A stretch of 64,000 bases of DNA, taken from the NCBI RefSeq assembly GCF_902167145.1, contig NC_050098.1, positions 79,152,207-79,216,206 on the forward strand. Direction: 5' to 3'. The notes beneath the pieces are model-generated. The model made no database searches. It saw only the letters and a program-made list of their open reading frames with translations, and was not told the DNA's origin. This stretch comes from Zea mays. Lineage: Eukaryota; Streptophyta; Magnoliopsida; Poales; Poaceae. Position numbers and translations under genes: made by a program. Position 1 is the stretch's first letter. Each line of letters starts with the position of its first letter. Positions 34,502 through 47,343 of the stretch are shown piece by piece.

Positions 34502-35779
34502 TGTTAGAAATATGCCCTAGAGATAATCATAGAGATGAGCATATTTCTTTGTATCCATGATATATATATATATTGCTTAATTGAATATCCATGGAAGGCA
34601 CCTTGTATTGATTAGCAATTATGTGAATTGTTTGTGAGATTCTTTACTTATATGGTTATTCTAAATGATGTCCCTAGTCAGAGTCGATGACTAGCACATG
34701 TATTAGTTGATGACTACATTTCACAAGTCATGAACATGGATATGTTAAACTAATAATGTGGGCACATGTATGACATGAGGCTGGACCGACCCAATGTGAG
34801 ATATTGTAATATAGTTCTCTTCTTGCAACATGAATACTGTATCCTTAGACCTGAGATTGTCGCATGTTCTCAAGATGTGAATCGACTTACTTAGGGACTA
34901 TCAAACGCTATCCCGTAACTGGGTAGTTATAAAGGTAGTTTTGGGTTTGTCAGGAAGCATGCTGTGAGGCATGGTCAGTCAAGATGGAATTTGTCCCTCT
35001 CTTTGTGAGAGAGATATCTCTGGGCCCCTTGAGTGATTGGATCAAGAAATGCATGGCCGTGCTAGGGTTAAGAGTTAACCATTGAAAGGATTCCAATTCA
35101 CAGTATCGAGAAAGAGAGGTCAGCTTAGAGCCAGACCAAATATCGTGAGACAAAGGGAACAACATGTACGTAATGTCGCAATGGTTCGTCTGATATGATC
35201 TTTACGTACACATAGGAGTTGACATGTCTTGCTAGAGGCCGCTGTCAATTATTGGGCCAAGTAAGAGTACTCGGGCTATGTCTATTTGCACGTGAACCTA
35301 TAGGGTCACACACTTAAGGGGAAGGAAGCCTAATTCGGATTAGATCCGAAATTAGACTAGGCTTTAGGGTTAATGATGGGCCTCGGCGTCAGAAGCCCAC
35401 CATAACGCCTATATAATGAGGGGCGGGGGCGCGGTTAAGAGATAACCTAATTCGCCACCTGCAAACCAGCAGCCGCCGCTCACCTCTCGCCCTCGCCAAG
35501 CCGCCGTCGCGAACCTAGCAGTTCGGTACGCGGCGCTTCCTCCCTGTACGTGTGGATACCTCGGAGGTGCTGCATCTGGAGCACTTGGACGAACCGTGCG
35601 AGGACGTGAAGGACGCCGGCGACTGCACGGCACTGCTCGACGCGTTCGTCTACATCGAGACGTCTTCCGCTGCTCTGCGCGTCTAGTGGTAATTCCATGA
35701 CCTATAACCGCAGTAGTTCTTGGTATTATGGGGTTGAAAATTTTGTTTTGCGCTAGTGTAGCCTCCCCGTAATCCTACA
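34502..35779 (+). repeat. 3' LTR of element E
   Basis: Matches 27944-29213. It has a longer TA run (about 34559-34573) and about 19 substitutions. The right target duplication AAGGG is at 35780-35784. Confidence 0.95.
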
Positions 35780-35784
35780 AAGGG

Positions 35785-38083
35785 AAGTTAAACATACGAC
35801 ATAAATTGAATTAACCAGTGCGCATGACTAGCTAAAAAACAAACTTCCTTTGACAACAAGTTTCTAATTAAATTATGGCTGCGCCTGGGCAGCATTATTA
35901 TGGGAGTGAAAGTGAACGTGCTGCTACTCCCCTCATTCCCAACATGTATCAAGTACCTGCATTGAGTAATGCAAGAGTGAGATGACACATCTCAGTAAGT
36001 AAAATAATATCAAACTACTTAACCACATAAGAACATTGTTTTACCACCACTTGATTTCACAACCTTCTTATTACGAAGGTGCAGCACGTATACAACGTAC
36101 AACACTTTTAGTTACCACACCTCGCAGGTAGAAACCACAATAGTAACATAGTAATGTCACACTTCATATATACCTCATGAGTGCAAATGTCTGCAAATGC
36201 AAGGATGACTTCTGTCTTCATTACTAAAGGATATGAAGCCGCATCGTACCCCTCCTCGGGCAACGTACGATGCTAAAAATGTACCAGTACGGTCGAACCA
36301 TAAGATCACAACATAACTTCAGAATGCAAGATGGATGATGTGATGTGCTGCATGTGCATGACATGCCTACAACACTTCATATAACGTGATTCAAAAAGAT
36401 ACTTCAACTTCATCCAAGATGGGAATCAACCACATATATCATTACCAAATCATGATCATCCACAATATTAGACAATTGAGAATTAATACTTTGGAACAAA
36501 TAAACTTCATCATAGATATCAATGATTACATATTTAAAACTTATGCATACACAATGACAGAGAATAGGATGCAAACCAAACGGTAGCAACCACCACTGTA
36601 TTTACTTGCCTTCACCGGGAATTTGGAATGGTACTAAGTACGATCCAGAAGTCCACCACCTATTTTTGACACACACCTTAGTGCACCAATTCACATAACA
36701 AACGCTAATAAACAACGCCGCACCTACGCATAATTCCAACCCGTCGTGAGCGACAACTCTCCCCATCACCACCAAATTGCAGCGGCGCTGCTTGATAATT
36801 TCATAACTTTAAAATTATAACAGCAGTGATATCAATCAAAAACTCTGTAAGAAGCATCTACATAAAATTCCCAAACAGTTCTGTATACAATTTACAATTA
36901 AATTTCAAAATCTAATTAGCCCAACATAGTCCACAAGATAAACCCTGCAATCTGTTTTTGGACCGCAACCTACCCGAATCCAAACAGCGATATCTACCAA
37001 AATTTAACTCCGAATCGAGCACATAAGTACTCGTTGGAAAGGTATGACAAAGCTATACATGATTATCATACTGATTATCACCAATTACCCACGAAAAATC
37101 CCCAGAAACTGTCAATACTACTGCTGTTCGCCCACCTGCAAATCTGTTTTTTTGGACAGCAACATACCCGGATTCAAACAGCGATATCTACCAAAATATA
37201 ACTCCGAATCGAGCGCATAAGTACTCGTTGGAAAGGTATGACAAAGCTCTACATGATTATCATACTGATTATCACCAATTACCCACGAAAAATCCCCAGA
37301 AACTGTCAAAACTACTGCTGTTCGCCCACCTGCAAATCTGTTTTTTTGGACAGCAACATACCCGGATTTAAACAGCGATATCTACTAAAATATAACTCCG
37401 AATCGAGTGCATAAGTACTTGTTGGAAAGGTATGACAAATCTCTACATGATTCTCTCACTGATCCCCACTAATTACCCACGAAAAATTCCCAGAAATGAC
37501 TAGAACTACTTTTGTTCGCCCACCCACTAAAATTCTGGACAGCACCTCTACCAATTCGCATACGTAACATCTATTCAATGGAATTGCAGCACAAATAAAC
37601 AAGAGATAATCAAAAAAATAACTTTGAATTCTCCCCCTTTCCTTTCTCCCTTCTTCCCTCCACCAAAACTAATTGGGGACTTGCACCACGCGACGTAGAT
37701 CCAAGCGGTAAGGAATGGCACCTTGGAGAGGAGGAGATGGGGGGCGGCTAGGGTTAGGTGGTGTGGCTGCAAACACTTGGGAGGAGAGGGAGAGAGGGGG
37801 GGCGGCCAAGCAAGGAAGAGGGAAGGGGGGGGCTGCAACCAAAAAGGGGATTAGGGGGGAGGGGCGGCTAAGGTTAAGGGAAGGGACTAGTGGGCCGGAT
37901 CGAGATCCACGGCCCAACTTGTTCTCACGTCTGCTCCCAACCCCAGCGCATGTCTCACAAGAATTATACTGTTTTACTGGTGAATGCTTCTTAAAACAAA
38001 AAAATCCAAAACCCCAGCTACACAGATCACGAAAGAAAAGGGAAAAAGAAATTTAACTTCTTTTCAAAAAATTGGGTATCACA
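35785..38083 (-). repeat. Element C 3' LTR, main part
   Basis: Continues the LTR after E and matches about 42371-44468. It ends on the plus strand at ATCACA (38083), which is the LTR start TGTGATACCC in element sense. It holds three copies of a 193-bp tandem repeat (36951-37525) and 192 bp (36169-36360) that the other LTR lacks. GC-rich small ORFs at 37575-38056 overlap on both strands and look like chance. Confidence 0.9.
36951..37525. repeat. Three tandem copies of a ~193-bp unit in the element C 3' LTR
   Basis: Copies start at TCTGTTTTT, at 36951, 37143 and 37337. Each carries GGACAGCAACATACCCGG, then ATAACTCCGAATCGAG, then GTTGGAAAGGTATGAC. The unit is open in one frame on the minus strand (63 codons at 37118-37309), which comes from its length being divisible by three. 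Confidence 0.9.
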
Positions 38084-38120
38084 CTCTACCCCCCTTAAAA
38101 AGAATTCGACCTCGAATTCT
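38084..38120 (-). other. Hairpin and polypurine tract of element C
   Basis: Perfect inverted repeat AGAATTCGA (38101-38109), CC, TCGAATTCT (38112-38120). Between it and the LTR lies the minus-strand tract TTTTTAAGGGGGGTAGAG. The hairpin is 17 nt from the LTR, as in A, A' and B2, but with different stem bases. Confidence 0.82.
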
Positions 38121-41100
38121 GACGCTTCTATCGGAACGACAAGAAAAGATCAGCGACACAAAAAACTCACCCCATAACGAAAAGTTCGGGGTACTTCTGC
38201 CGCTACGCAGCAGACGACACTCTAGAGTCAGGTCTTGCTACACGGGAATCGACTCTAGCTCGATTTATTGATCTGGATTCCGCAAATACTTTCTCAACAT
38301 AGAGACATGGAATACATGGTGTACTCTGATCATAGACTTCGACAATTGCATGTGCTAAGCCAAGCTGCCAACTCAGGCTAAGATAGTAGACGGTCCTATA
38401 TAACTCGGACAAAGCTTTCCTGACACCAAATCAACATTGACACATGCAAGTACTTCAATGAATATATATATGAATGCAATACATACTGTTCTCCAATAGC
38501 CTAAACCAAACCTATCCAAACAAGAGTAACTTCAAAAGATCAATTTAATGCTTGCATATTTCTAGACAGCAACACAACAGTTAATTGTTTTGCTCATAAC
38601 TCACAAAATATGCATCCAAAAGTAGTAAACTAGGACTTTATGGAAAGCTTACAAAGTCACTATACCCTTGGTATTATCATCACCACAAGATTTGACACTT
38701 AGAAAGGCCAAACAATGTGAAACGTAAATTTTGTCCAGACTTGGATAGAATTCAACTACTCACTTCAAAAATCCATAATTGGAGTCTTAGTCATCCAATT
38801 CAGGCGCTCCTAGACTTTTTAGAAAGCCTGTAAAATTGTCTATATTTCATTTATAAACATATCATGTTAAATCAATGCATATCAAGATCAAAAGACATAA
38901 AAAAGGCTTTGCTGTCCAAATTTGGACAGATTCCACTTAAAACAGTTGTAGCTTAACTTATAGGTCACCAAAAAGGGTGATCCAAAATTTGTTGGAAAGC
39001 TTAAGGAAAGTACTACCACTTCTTTATAATTTATAAGAACTGATTCGAAGTTTAACTTGGGCAAACAAGGTCAGTTTCGAAATCTGTACAAAATCTGGAT
39101 AGATTCCAAGACTAGACTTGAGAAAATCATAACTCCCAAACTACTAGACCTATGGTCATGAAAATGTTTACACAAGTAAGATGAAGAAGTTGGCTACAAC
39201 TTTTATATACAACACCTCTACATAAAACATGTTTTAATTCATTGAACTAGGTGCTTAACCAAAACTGGTCATGTAGACCCAAACAACAAGCAATAGATTT
39301 ATTCAGGTTCTATACTCTTCTAAGATTAAGCTTTCATCGAAGGACTAATAACTTTAGGTTCTTCATTACGAGACACTTAGAGCCAACATAAGGATAGAAG
39401 CAATATGCTTACTTTTTAAATCATTTTAAGCCTAATCTCACATCATGCAAGCAATAATCGATTTAAGCATAATATGCCTGCCCATATATCCATCCAAGAA
39501 CATTCTATACATTATATCATTCCATCGAAGAACACTTTTTTTAATTATACTATGCATATATCACCATCCAATAACTCACACAATCTGCATCTAACAAAAT
39601 TTTGCAAATATAAACTCATTGGAAAGATTATAACATTCCCTAAAACTTTTATTATAATGAGTGTCTCAGAATTGGTTTCCAAACCGATAAAACAATGCAA
39701 CTGCTTTGTTGCAAAACTTATAGGATAGAAACAATGGACAACTAAAATTCAAAATCCTATAACTCCTACTATACTCAACTTAAAACTACAACGAACACAC
39801 ATTAGAAAAGTTTGGAAATTGTCCACGACTTTTGCAATAAAGTTGCACCCAAATTTATCTTTATAGCTCTCAACTCTGCATGACCTACAGCTAAACTCAG
39901 CCTGAGATACTGCACATCAGAGATTCGACTTATATCAGGACAACCACCTCTCCCAATCTATTTAACAGACAATTACAAGTAAATACCCATTAAAAGGTAC
40001 TGAGAAAAACTAAAAGTTTTGCTTAAAGAGAATTCCCAAATTTGGGCTCTGAAACTATCAAAACGCATTCGATTTATTAGTGGTTTTAATGACATCTAAA
40101 GTTTAGACACAACGGTGCAACAACTTCAGAGTAGCCTAACTCCAATTATATGCAATGAAAATTACAAGACAATACTCTTTGGAAAGATCATGAAATTACT
40201 AAAACTTTCATAATCCAACAAAAACCAAAATTTACCGTCTTCAATGTCTATACTTCCGTACAAAATTAAGGCTTCTATAGAAAACCCATAACTCTCAAAT
40301 GTTTAGACCAAACTGGGTGATTGAGCATCCTATGCAAAGATGAAGAAACCTACTACAAAACATTCTAGATAAGTGAAGCCCGATTCAGCCTCCAACTAAT
40401 TTAAAATGACTCCCAAAACCAAACAACACCTTACCCGTAATAAAAAAACAATATAAAATAAAACCCAAGGCATTGGTAGGTGCGATCGACACTAGGATTT
40501 TCCACTACCAAATGGGGATGCAACTCCCCAAAGCCTTTAAGCAACACTTTACCTAATAGGTTAAAACACTAAGCAAAACAATCAACGAATTCAACAACCT
40601 CGTTTGTTAATGCCACTAAGGTCAAACATCCATGTATCGACAATGTATGAAACACCTGACATACCCGTCTCTAGCACTATAAAACATGGTTGTTATTACA
40701 CTAGAATCCAACTATTAGAGCTCTCCACAACTATTCTGTTGACGTGAAGCAAATGGTGCTCATGTCATGTAACGTCTTTTCCTCCTCTCAAAAGAGATAA
40801 AATTTGCAATACTCATAAAGCAATGGAGGGATAACAGCAAGAAAAACTAATGTACTTCTTGACACAGACTCATGCAAAAGCTTCATAAATATTACTTTCA
40901 ATACTAAAATAATAACACGATACTATGCTCAACAGGAGTAATTGGACGTCAATAAGACAATCCACATAACCAAACTACCTTGATTAACCTCACATACAAC
41001 AAAACCTACTATTACTGCACTTGAACAATTTGTACCTCGTGATATCACATGATGCATTCAAAGTAGTAGACATACATGATCTATCAAACCATCATTCATA

Positions 41101-42178
41101 TAAAAAAATCTCAATCCGATGCAACAACCCCATCATTAAAGAGATAGATGACTAACAAACATAAGCAACTCCCAGTTAAGCATTGACTTCGTTTAAGATA
41201 AAGCGGTCCAAATAATGATTCAACAAGCATGCATAGAGAAATTGATCATAAAAAAAAATCAAACTACCATACAATGTTGGCAAATAAAAAAAATATAAAA
41301 TGGGTTGTCAAAATCGTCCACATGACTAGCCTGCAACAACTAAAAATTATGCATAGCCTTTAGAAGGAAAACATGCACGACATAAAATCCACTCGAAACC
41401 ACCCTATTTATTGTTAAAAATGAGGTTGCACATAATAAGAAAACCTATCAGGTAAACATGGTTGGACTTATCAATCTACGTCATCTTACAAATTCACTTG
41501 AGTTCTACCAGTCTCAAGATTTCATAGACATTACAACGTTGCCTTTGCTCTATAGAGACAAACCAATTTTATACTAAGATCAAGTTAGCAAGTAGCCACA
41601 CTAGCCAAAAAAAGTGAGGTGCAAAGCATTGCACCCATGGAAATATTACGTTGATAAGTTGGGTTGTAACCCAACAGTCAATCGAACTCAACAACACCAT
41701 AAAACTACATTATATAGTGTTTTCACACTACACCAAGTCGGATTAGACCCACTATACACAAGCTCAATAAACAATCAGTCCTAGAAGTACTAGAACCCAA
41801 GAATCCTTTTGGAAAAAAAACATCCACAGTCAAGCATATAGAAATATATGATAGTAATAGCTCAGAGATTTGAAAACATTGCATCCCAAAAAAACATCAT
41901 GATGATATGTATATAAAACAAGTACATTATTAGCTTCACTTGCATAATATCTTCAATAACAACCACATCAAGAAACCAATATTAAATAGAAGTAACATAT
42001 TATATCAAGCATTACGTTGTTAACGACATACCCCATCAAACCATAAAGGGATTTGGAGTAAGGAAGTTCTAGTCATCTATACAATAAAATACTAATATGA
42101 AAGATATATGAACCCATACCCTTACTATATGTGCAAGTGTGTCAAATTTATCTTCAAATTGCCTAGAATCTAAAGCCT
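38121..42178 (-). other. Element C internal region, non-coding
   Basis: About 4.1 kb, AT-rich, with no ORF above 84 codons and no gag or pol motif on either strand. From about 38560 to 40200 it contains a degenerate repeat with a period near 180 bp: the cores (T)GGAAAG near 38641, 38993, 39619 and 40178 and weaker copies near 38821, 39147, 39803 and 39992 are preceded by GGACAG-like and ATAACTC-like blocks. From 40200 to 42178 I see no repeat or gene. Confidence 0.8.
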
Positions 42179-42192
42179 ATCCTCTGATACCA
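42179..42192 (-). other. Primer binding site of element C
   Basis: Minus-strand TGGTATCAGAGGAT begins two bases from the LTR boundary (42195). Initiator-Met type. It fixes the minus-strand orientation of C. Confidence 0.88.
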
Positions 42193-42194
42193 AC

Positions 42195-44468
42195 TGTAAC
42201 ACCCCGGGTTCCACAAACACCCTGGAATGCTACTGAACTACACTTCTGACATCTATATAAAATTTCAGCAGCATCTCCTTTGCAAAATTGCATAAATGGG
42301 GGCAACAGTGTATAAACATATATCATGACAAAAACGTACTAAGTATTATTAATCGGCTAGCAAAGGGAAGTTAAACATACGACATGAACTGAATTAACCA
42401 GTGCGCACGACTAGCTAAAAAAACAAACTTCCTTTGACAACAAGTTTTTAATTAAATCATGGCTGCACCTGGGCAGCATTATTATGAGGGTGAAGGTGGA
42501 CGTGCTGCTACTCCCCTCGTTCCCAACATGTATCAAATACCTGCATTGAGTAATGCAAGAGTGAGATGACACATCTCAGCAAGTAAAATAATATCAAACT
42601 GTTTAACCACATAAGAACATTGTTTTACCACCACTTGATTTCACAACCTTCTTATTACGAAGGTGCAGCACGTATATAAGGTACAACACTCCTAGTTACC
42701 ACACCTCGCAGGTAGAAACCACAATAGTAACATAGTAATGTCACACTTCATAACATGCCAACAACACTTCATATAACGTGATTCAAAAAGATACTTCAAC
42801 TTCATCCAAGATGGGAATCAACCACATATATCATTACCAAATCATGATCATCCACAATATTAGACAATTGAGAATTAATAATTTGGAACAAATAAACTTC
42901 ATCATAGAATTCAATGATTACATATTTAAAACTTATGCATAGTCAATGACAGGGAATAGGATGCAAACCAAACGGTAGCAACCACCACTGTATTTACTTG
43001 CCTTCATCGGGAATTTGGAATGGTTCTAAGTACGATCTGGAAGTCCACCACCTGTTTTTGATATACACCTTAGTGCACAAATTCACATAACAAACACTAA
43101 TAAACAACGCCACACCTACGCACAATTCCAACCCGTCGCGAGCGACAACTCTCCCTATCACCACCAAATTGCAGCGGCGCTGCTTGATAATTTCATAACT
43201 TTAAAATTATAACAGCTATGATATCAATCAAAAACTCTGGAAGCATCTACATAAAATTCCCCACCAGTTTTTATACAATTTATAATTAAGTTCCAACATC
43301 TAATAAGCCCAACACAGTCCACAAGATAAACCCTGCAATCTGTTTTTGGACTGCAACCTACCCGGATTCAAACAGCGATATCTACCAAAATATAACTCCG
43401 AATCGAGCGCATAAGTACTCGTTGGAAAGGTATGATAAAGCTATACATGATTATCATACTGATTATCACCAATTACCAACGAAAAATCCCCAGAAACTGT
43501 CAATACTACTGCTGTTCGCCCACCTGCAAATCTGTTTTTTTGGACAGCAACATACCCGGATTCAAACAGCGATATCTACCAAAATATAACTCCGAATCGA
43601 GCGCATAAGTACTCGTTGGAAAGGTATGACAAAGCTCTACATGATTATCATACTGATTATCACCATTTACCCACGAAAAATCCCCAGAAACTGTCAATAC
43701 TACTGCTGTTCGCCCACCTGCAAATCTGTTTTTTTGGACAGCAACATACCCGGATTCAAACAGCGATATCTACTAAAATATAACTCCGAATCGAGTGCAT
43801 AAGTACTCGTTGGAAAGGTATGACAAAGCTCTACATGATTCTCCTACTGATCCCTACTAATTACCCACGAAAAATTCCCAGAAATCACTAGAACTACTGT
43901 TGTTCGCCCACCCACTAAATTTCTGGACAGCACCTCTACCAATTCGCATACGTAACATCTATTCAATGGAATTGCAGCACAAATAAACAAGAGATAATCA
44001 CAAAAATCACCTTGAATTCTCCCCCTTTCCTTCCTCCCTTCTTCCCTCCACCAAAACCAATTGAGGACTTGCACCACGCGACGTAGATCCAAGCGGCAAG
44101 GAATGGCACCTTGGAGAGGAGGAGATGGGGGTGGCTAGGGTTAGGTGGTGTGGCTACAAACACTTGGGAGGAGAGGGAGAGAGGGGGGGCGTCCAAGCAA
44201 GGAAGAGGGAAGGGGGGCGGCTGCAACCAAAAAGCGGATTAGGGGGGAGGGCGGCTAGGGTTAAGGGAAGGGACTAGTGGGCCGGATCGAGATCCACGAC
44301 CCAACTTGCTCTCACGTCTGTCCCAACCACAACGCATGTCTCACAAGAATTCTACTGTTTTACTGGTGAATGCTTCCTAAAACAAAGAAATCCAAAACCC
44401 AGCTACACAGATCACGAAAGAAAAGGGAAAAAGAAATTTAACTTCTTTTCAGAAAATTGGGCATCACA
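42195..44468 (-). repeat. 5' LTR of element C (2274 bp)
   Basis: Matches the left LTR, minus the 192 bp noted there (junction at about 42750). Three copies of the 193-bp unit start at 43339, 43531 and 43725. No convincing TATA box was found near the expected position. Confidence 0.92.
43339..43915. repeat. Three tandem copies of the ~193-bp unit in the element C 5' LTR
   Basis: Same array as 36951-37525, with the same spacing of 192 and 194 bp, so it predates insertion of C. Confidence 0.9.
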
Positions 44469-47343
44469 CTTACCTGGAATAAACACTACGTTAGTGTTTG
44501 TTAGATGACGTCCACTTGACGACCATCCTTTGTTTTGGCATTCGTCAGATCATCCATCTTCAGGTTCGTCCATCAGTATCACCATGCAGAGTAGTCCACT
44601 CGTTATGTCATATTGGGGTCAACTTGGCTCTTGTCCTCCACATCTCGTGTTTAATTAATGTACCTAAATGAAATGCATAATGTGCATGTATGAACATAAG
44701 GAGGAATAGCAAGACTAAATAATGCTATACGGGAGGGAACTAAACACTTAATGGCAAGGCACAATACCACACAAGCAAGAAACTATAGCCAGGCTTAGGT
44801 TCTATTAACTTTCTAACCCAATATAATAATCTAATCTAAATAGCACGCCAACTAAGCAAAGCAGCACACTAATTTTAAGTCTAAAGGATAATACATTATC
44901 AAAAGGCATAGAGCCTTGCGAAACTACATTATCCATAATCTAGATACTTAAAACACTTATACCGCTTCTACTGTGGGGTTTCTCGTATTTCGATTGAAAT
45001 CGGCTCGCTAACACTACTCGCTTCCAATTTATTTAGAAATGACGCACACTCAGCTAATATTTCGGGTAAAATGAATAACAAAAATGCGCACCGATATTAG
45101 ATTCAGCTCAAACCCACTACATCGATTAACGAATACTAATTCGGACTTTTTGTCGATCACACGTTAAATATCGCAACCTATTCCACTAATCCATTTATTA
45201 AAATAAAATAAAATAAAATAACAGAAATAGAGAATTAGCTCACCCTACTAAAATCCAACTTGAAACCACGAAATCGATGGCGCTATCCGGTCCGCGCACG
45301 ACACCAACACCAGACAAGTGTTACATTGGCGGTTTCCTTTCGTCTTCTAGTGCGAACGACGACACAGAGAAACTACATCGTGAGGAGAAGCTCATTAGTA
45401 TTCCATTGACGAATAGATAGCGCGCGAGTCACAATGGGAAGGAGCTCGACTCGTCGAAGCAGGCGAAGGCATGGTTGGCGACGTTGCTGTACATGACGCG
45501 GAGATGTACGACGGTGACATGAATAGTGTTGGGCATGGCCGAATCTTTGCAGAGATCCAAATCGACGACCACCAGATCAATGTCGGGACTCGACGGAAGC
45601 GCAAAACCACCACGAGAGGAGGCAAACTGGCAACGACGACCGAGGATGGGCGCGGAGGCTAACAGCAGGGAACACCGTGATGGGCAGCGAGGCTCGACAG
45701 CAACGACGCGACAACGGGCAGGGAGAGAACTTGGACTGGGGAAGGGGCTCGGCGAGCAATGCGGCACAAGGACAACCGCATGGCAGGGTGCTGCACAACA
45801 TCTTGAGGGAACTCGAAGTGGAGGAGCTGCAGCAGGGGATCGACGGTGAATGCTAGTGTCGAGGACGAGAAACAACAGCGCAGGGCCTGACATTCTGACG
45901 CGCACGGCGCTGAGGAGGTTCCACGACCATGCCACGACAAGCAGACCGACAGAGACAGCACAACGACCAGCACAACATGGGCGTTGAGGAGCGGGGGCAC
46001 AGCAAGGTCGAGACGTTGGCTTGACGACGGAACCACATCTGCGCCCGCACGGCCATGGACGAGCTGGAAGACGAGCTTGACAGGGATGTAGCAGAGGGCA
46101 CGTAATCCACCCTGTCCGAGTGCAGGGACGAGCCAGGAGTAGAGGAGGGCACCGGTCGGACCTGGGGAAGAAGATTAGGGTAGAGGACGCTGGCAGAGGA
46201 CAGGGCCGAGCTGGAACAGGAGCGTCGCGCAGAGGAACCCACGGCTGCGTGCAGGGAGAACGGCGGCGCAGACAAATCCGAGGGAGAGAGAGAGAAGCAC
46301 GGAGGAAGCCGAGAAGGAGGGGCGCGCAGGAGCTCCACGGCATGGCCAGATAGGGAGTTCGGCTGCTAGCAGGGGAGAGCGTGACGGCCATGGAGGCGAG
46401 GTGTTGCGCGCGGAGAAGGGGCCTCGGCTGGGCGCGACTGGGAAGACACAGGTCGCCAGCGAGCTGGAGGACCTGGTCGCTTGGTCACGCGCCCCACCGT
46501 CGAAGCAAGCTAGAGCACCGTAGCGCGCGGCCATAGAAGACGAGGAGGGAGCGTTGTGAGCAAAGCTGGGCGCTGCTGCCAGGAGATATACTTGTGCGCG
46601 TGAAAAAGATCAAGGGGAAAGGGCGGCTGCAGCCGATAGAGTTGAGAAGGCTTTATTCCTTTTTTAATTTTTTTAAGGAAAATCGCAGATATTTTGAACC
46701 AAGATTTTTATTGATGTATAGTCGGTCGACGCGCTATACAGCTACACATTTCATTCTCCGAATCACGAAACGGAAAAATAAAAAGATTAACGGTTCTAGC
46801 TAAATTCGGTTTGAATAACTTTCGTTACTATTCTGGGCAAGACGTAAACGGACCATATTAAAATGAGTTCGGCTTTGGTATTTTAGACTGTATTGAGTCC
46901 CGTCTAATTTTTACGATCCTCACCAGCGGTTGATCATTTGACCTGACGCCAACGATCACATGCTGAGAGGAACAGTTCACTTAATGTGCTAGCGCATTGT
47001 TCTTCTCGGATAGCGCGGGGCTCCAAATTTTACATAAGATCAAAAGTCTTCTGAATTTCGTATTCACTTACGCGCGTGATCCGAATGGTTCAAAATTCGC
47101 CAGCAACGAAGATTCGATAATCCAAAAGTTTCATGATTTCTTATTAATTGCTTAGATTATTGAAATGAAAACGACACCAAACTCAAACTTTTGTGAGAGA
47201 ATTAAATTCCAAGCTAAATGAGATTCCTCGAATAATCTTGGTAATCGGAGACGGGGCTAATATTGAAATTGTTATTCACCCTGGCCTTTCTTACTTACGT
47301 CCATATTCGCTGTTAAGCGTACAGTAACACCTGGGGTGTTACA
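44469..47343 (-). repeat. Element A' 3' LTR, main part
   Basis: Ends on the plus strand with GGTGTTACA (47343), the minus-strand LTR start TGTAACACCCCAGG, next to a polypurine tract. The first bases form the hairpin GTAACACC, loop, GGTGTTAC (47324-47342). A GC-rich part at about 45390-46580 resembles the GC-rich leader region of other LTRs of this clade. Long ORFs there (for example 45429-46391, minus) are low-complexity Pro/Ser/Arg/Ala products and not genes. A short AAAAT run is at 45199-45221. Confidence 0.78.

Larger units (their letters stand above)
27944..35779 (+). mobile_element. Element E: Angela-like Ty1/copia retrotransposon, complete
   Basis: 7836 bp with LTRs of 1270 bp (27944-29213) and 1278 bp (34502-35779), flanked by perfect AAGGG (27939-27943, 35780-35784). 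Order: LTR, initiator-Met primer binding site, gag, protease, integrase, reverse transcriptase, RNase H, short polypurine tract, LTR. The LTR start TGTTAGAAATATGCCCTAGAG resembles the Angela/BARE group. I counted about 19 LTR substitutions (1.5%), suggesting about 0.6 million years. The coding frame has three stops and one frameshift, so this copy is not autonomous. Confidence 0.93.
27767..44468 (-). mobile_element. Element C: apparently non-autonomous LTR retrotransposon, interrupted by E
   Basis: About 8.9 kb without E. On the minus strand: 5' LTR 44468-42195, initiator-Met primer binding site, 4.1 kb of internal sequence without a coding region, hairpin and polypurine tract, 3' LTR 38083-27767 (2476 bp without E). 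Orientation is fixed by the primer binding site at 42179-42192 and the polypurine tract at 38084-38099. Flanks CTTGT and CTTAC match at three of five bases, so the target duplication is uncertain. It probably depends on proteins of another element. Confidence 0.85.

Noticed and set aside
37118..37309. 63-codon ORF repeated at 43506-43697
   Set aside because: It equals one unit of the 193-bp tandem repeat in the C LTRs; the frame is open by unit length only.
39474..39728. 84-codon plus-strand ORF in the interior of C
   Set aside because: AT-rich, opposite to element sense, no motif, and of a length expected by chance in 4 kb.
45429..46391. 320-codon minus-strand ORF and several overlapping ORFs on both strands
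   Set aside because: The region is the GC-rich part of the A' LTR. The product is low-complexity Pro/Ser/Arg/Ala/Leu, all frames are open because stops are rare at high GC, and no domain is visible.
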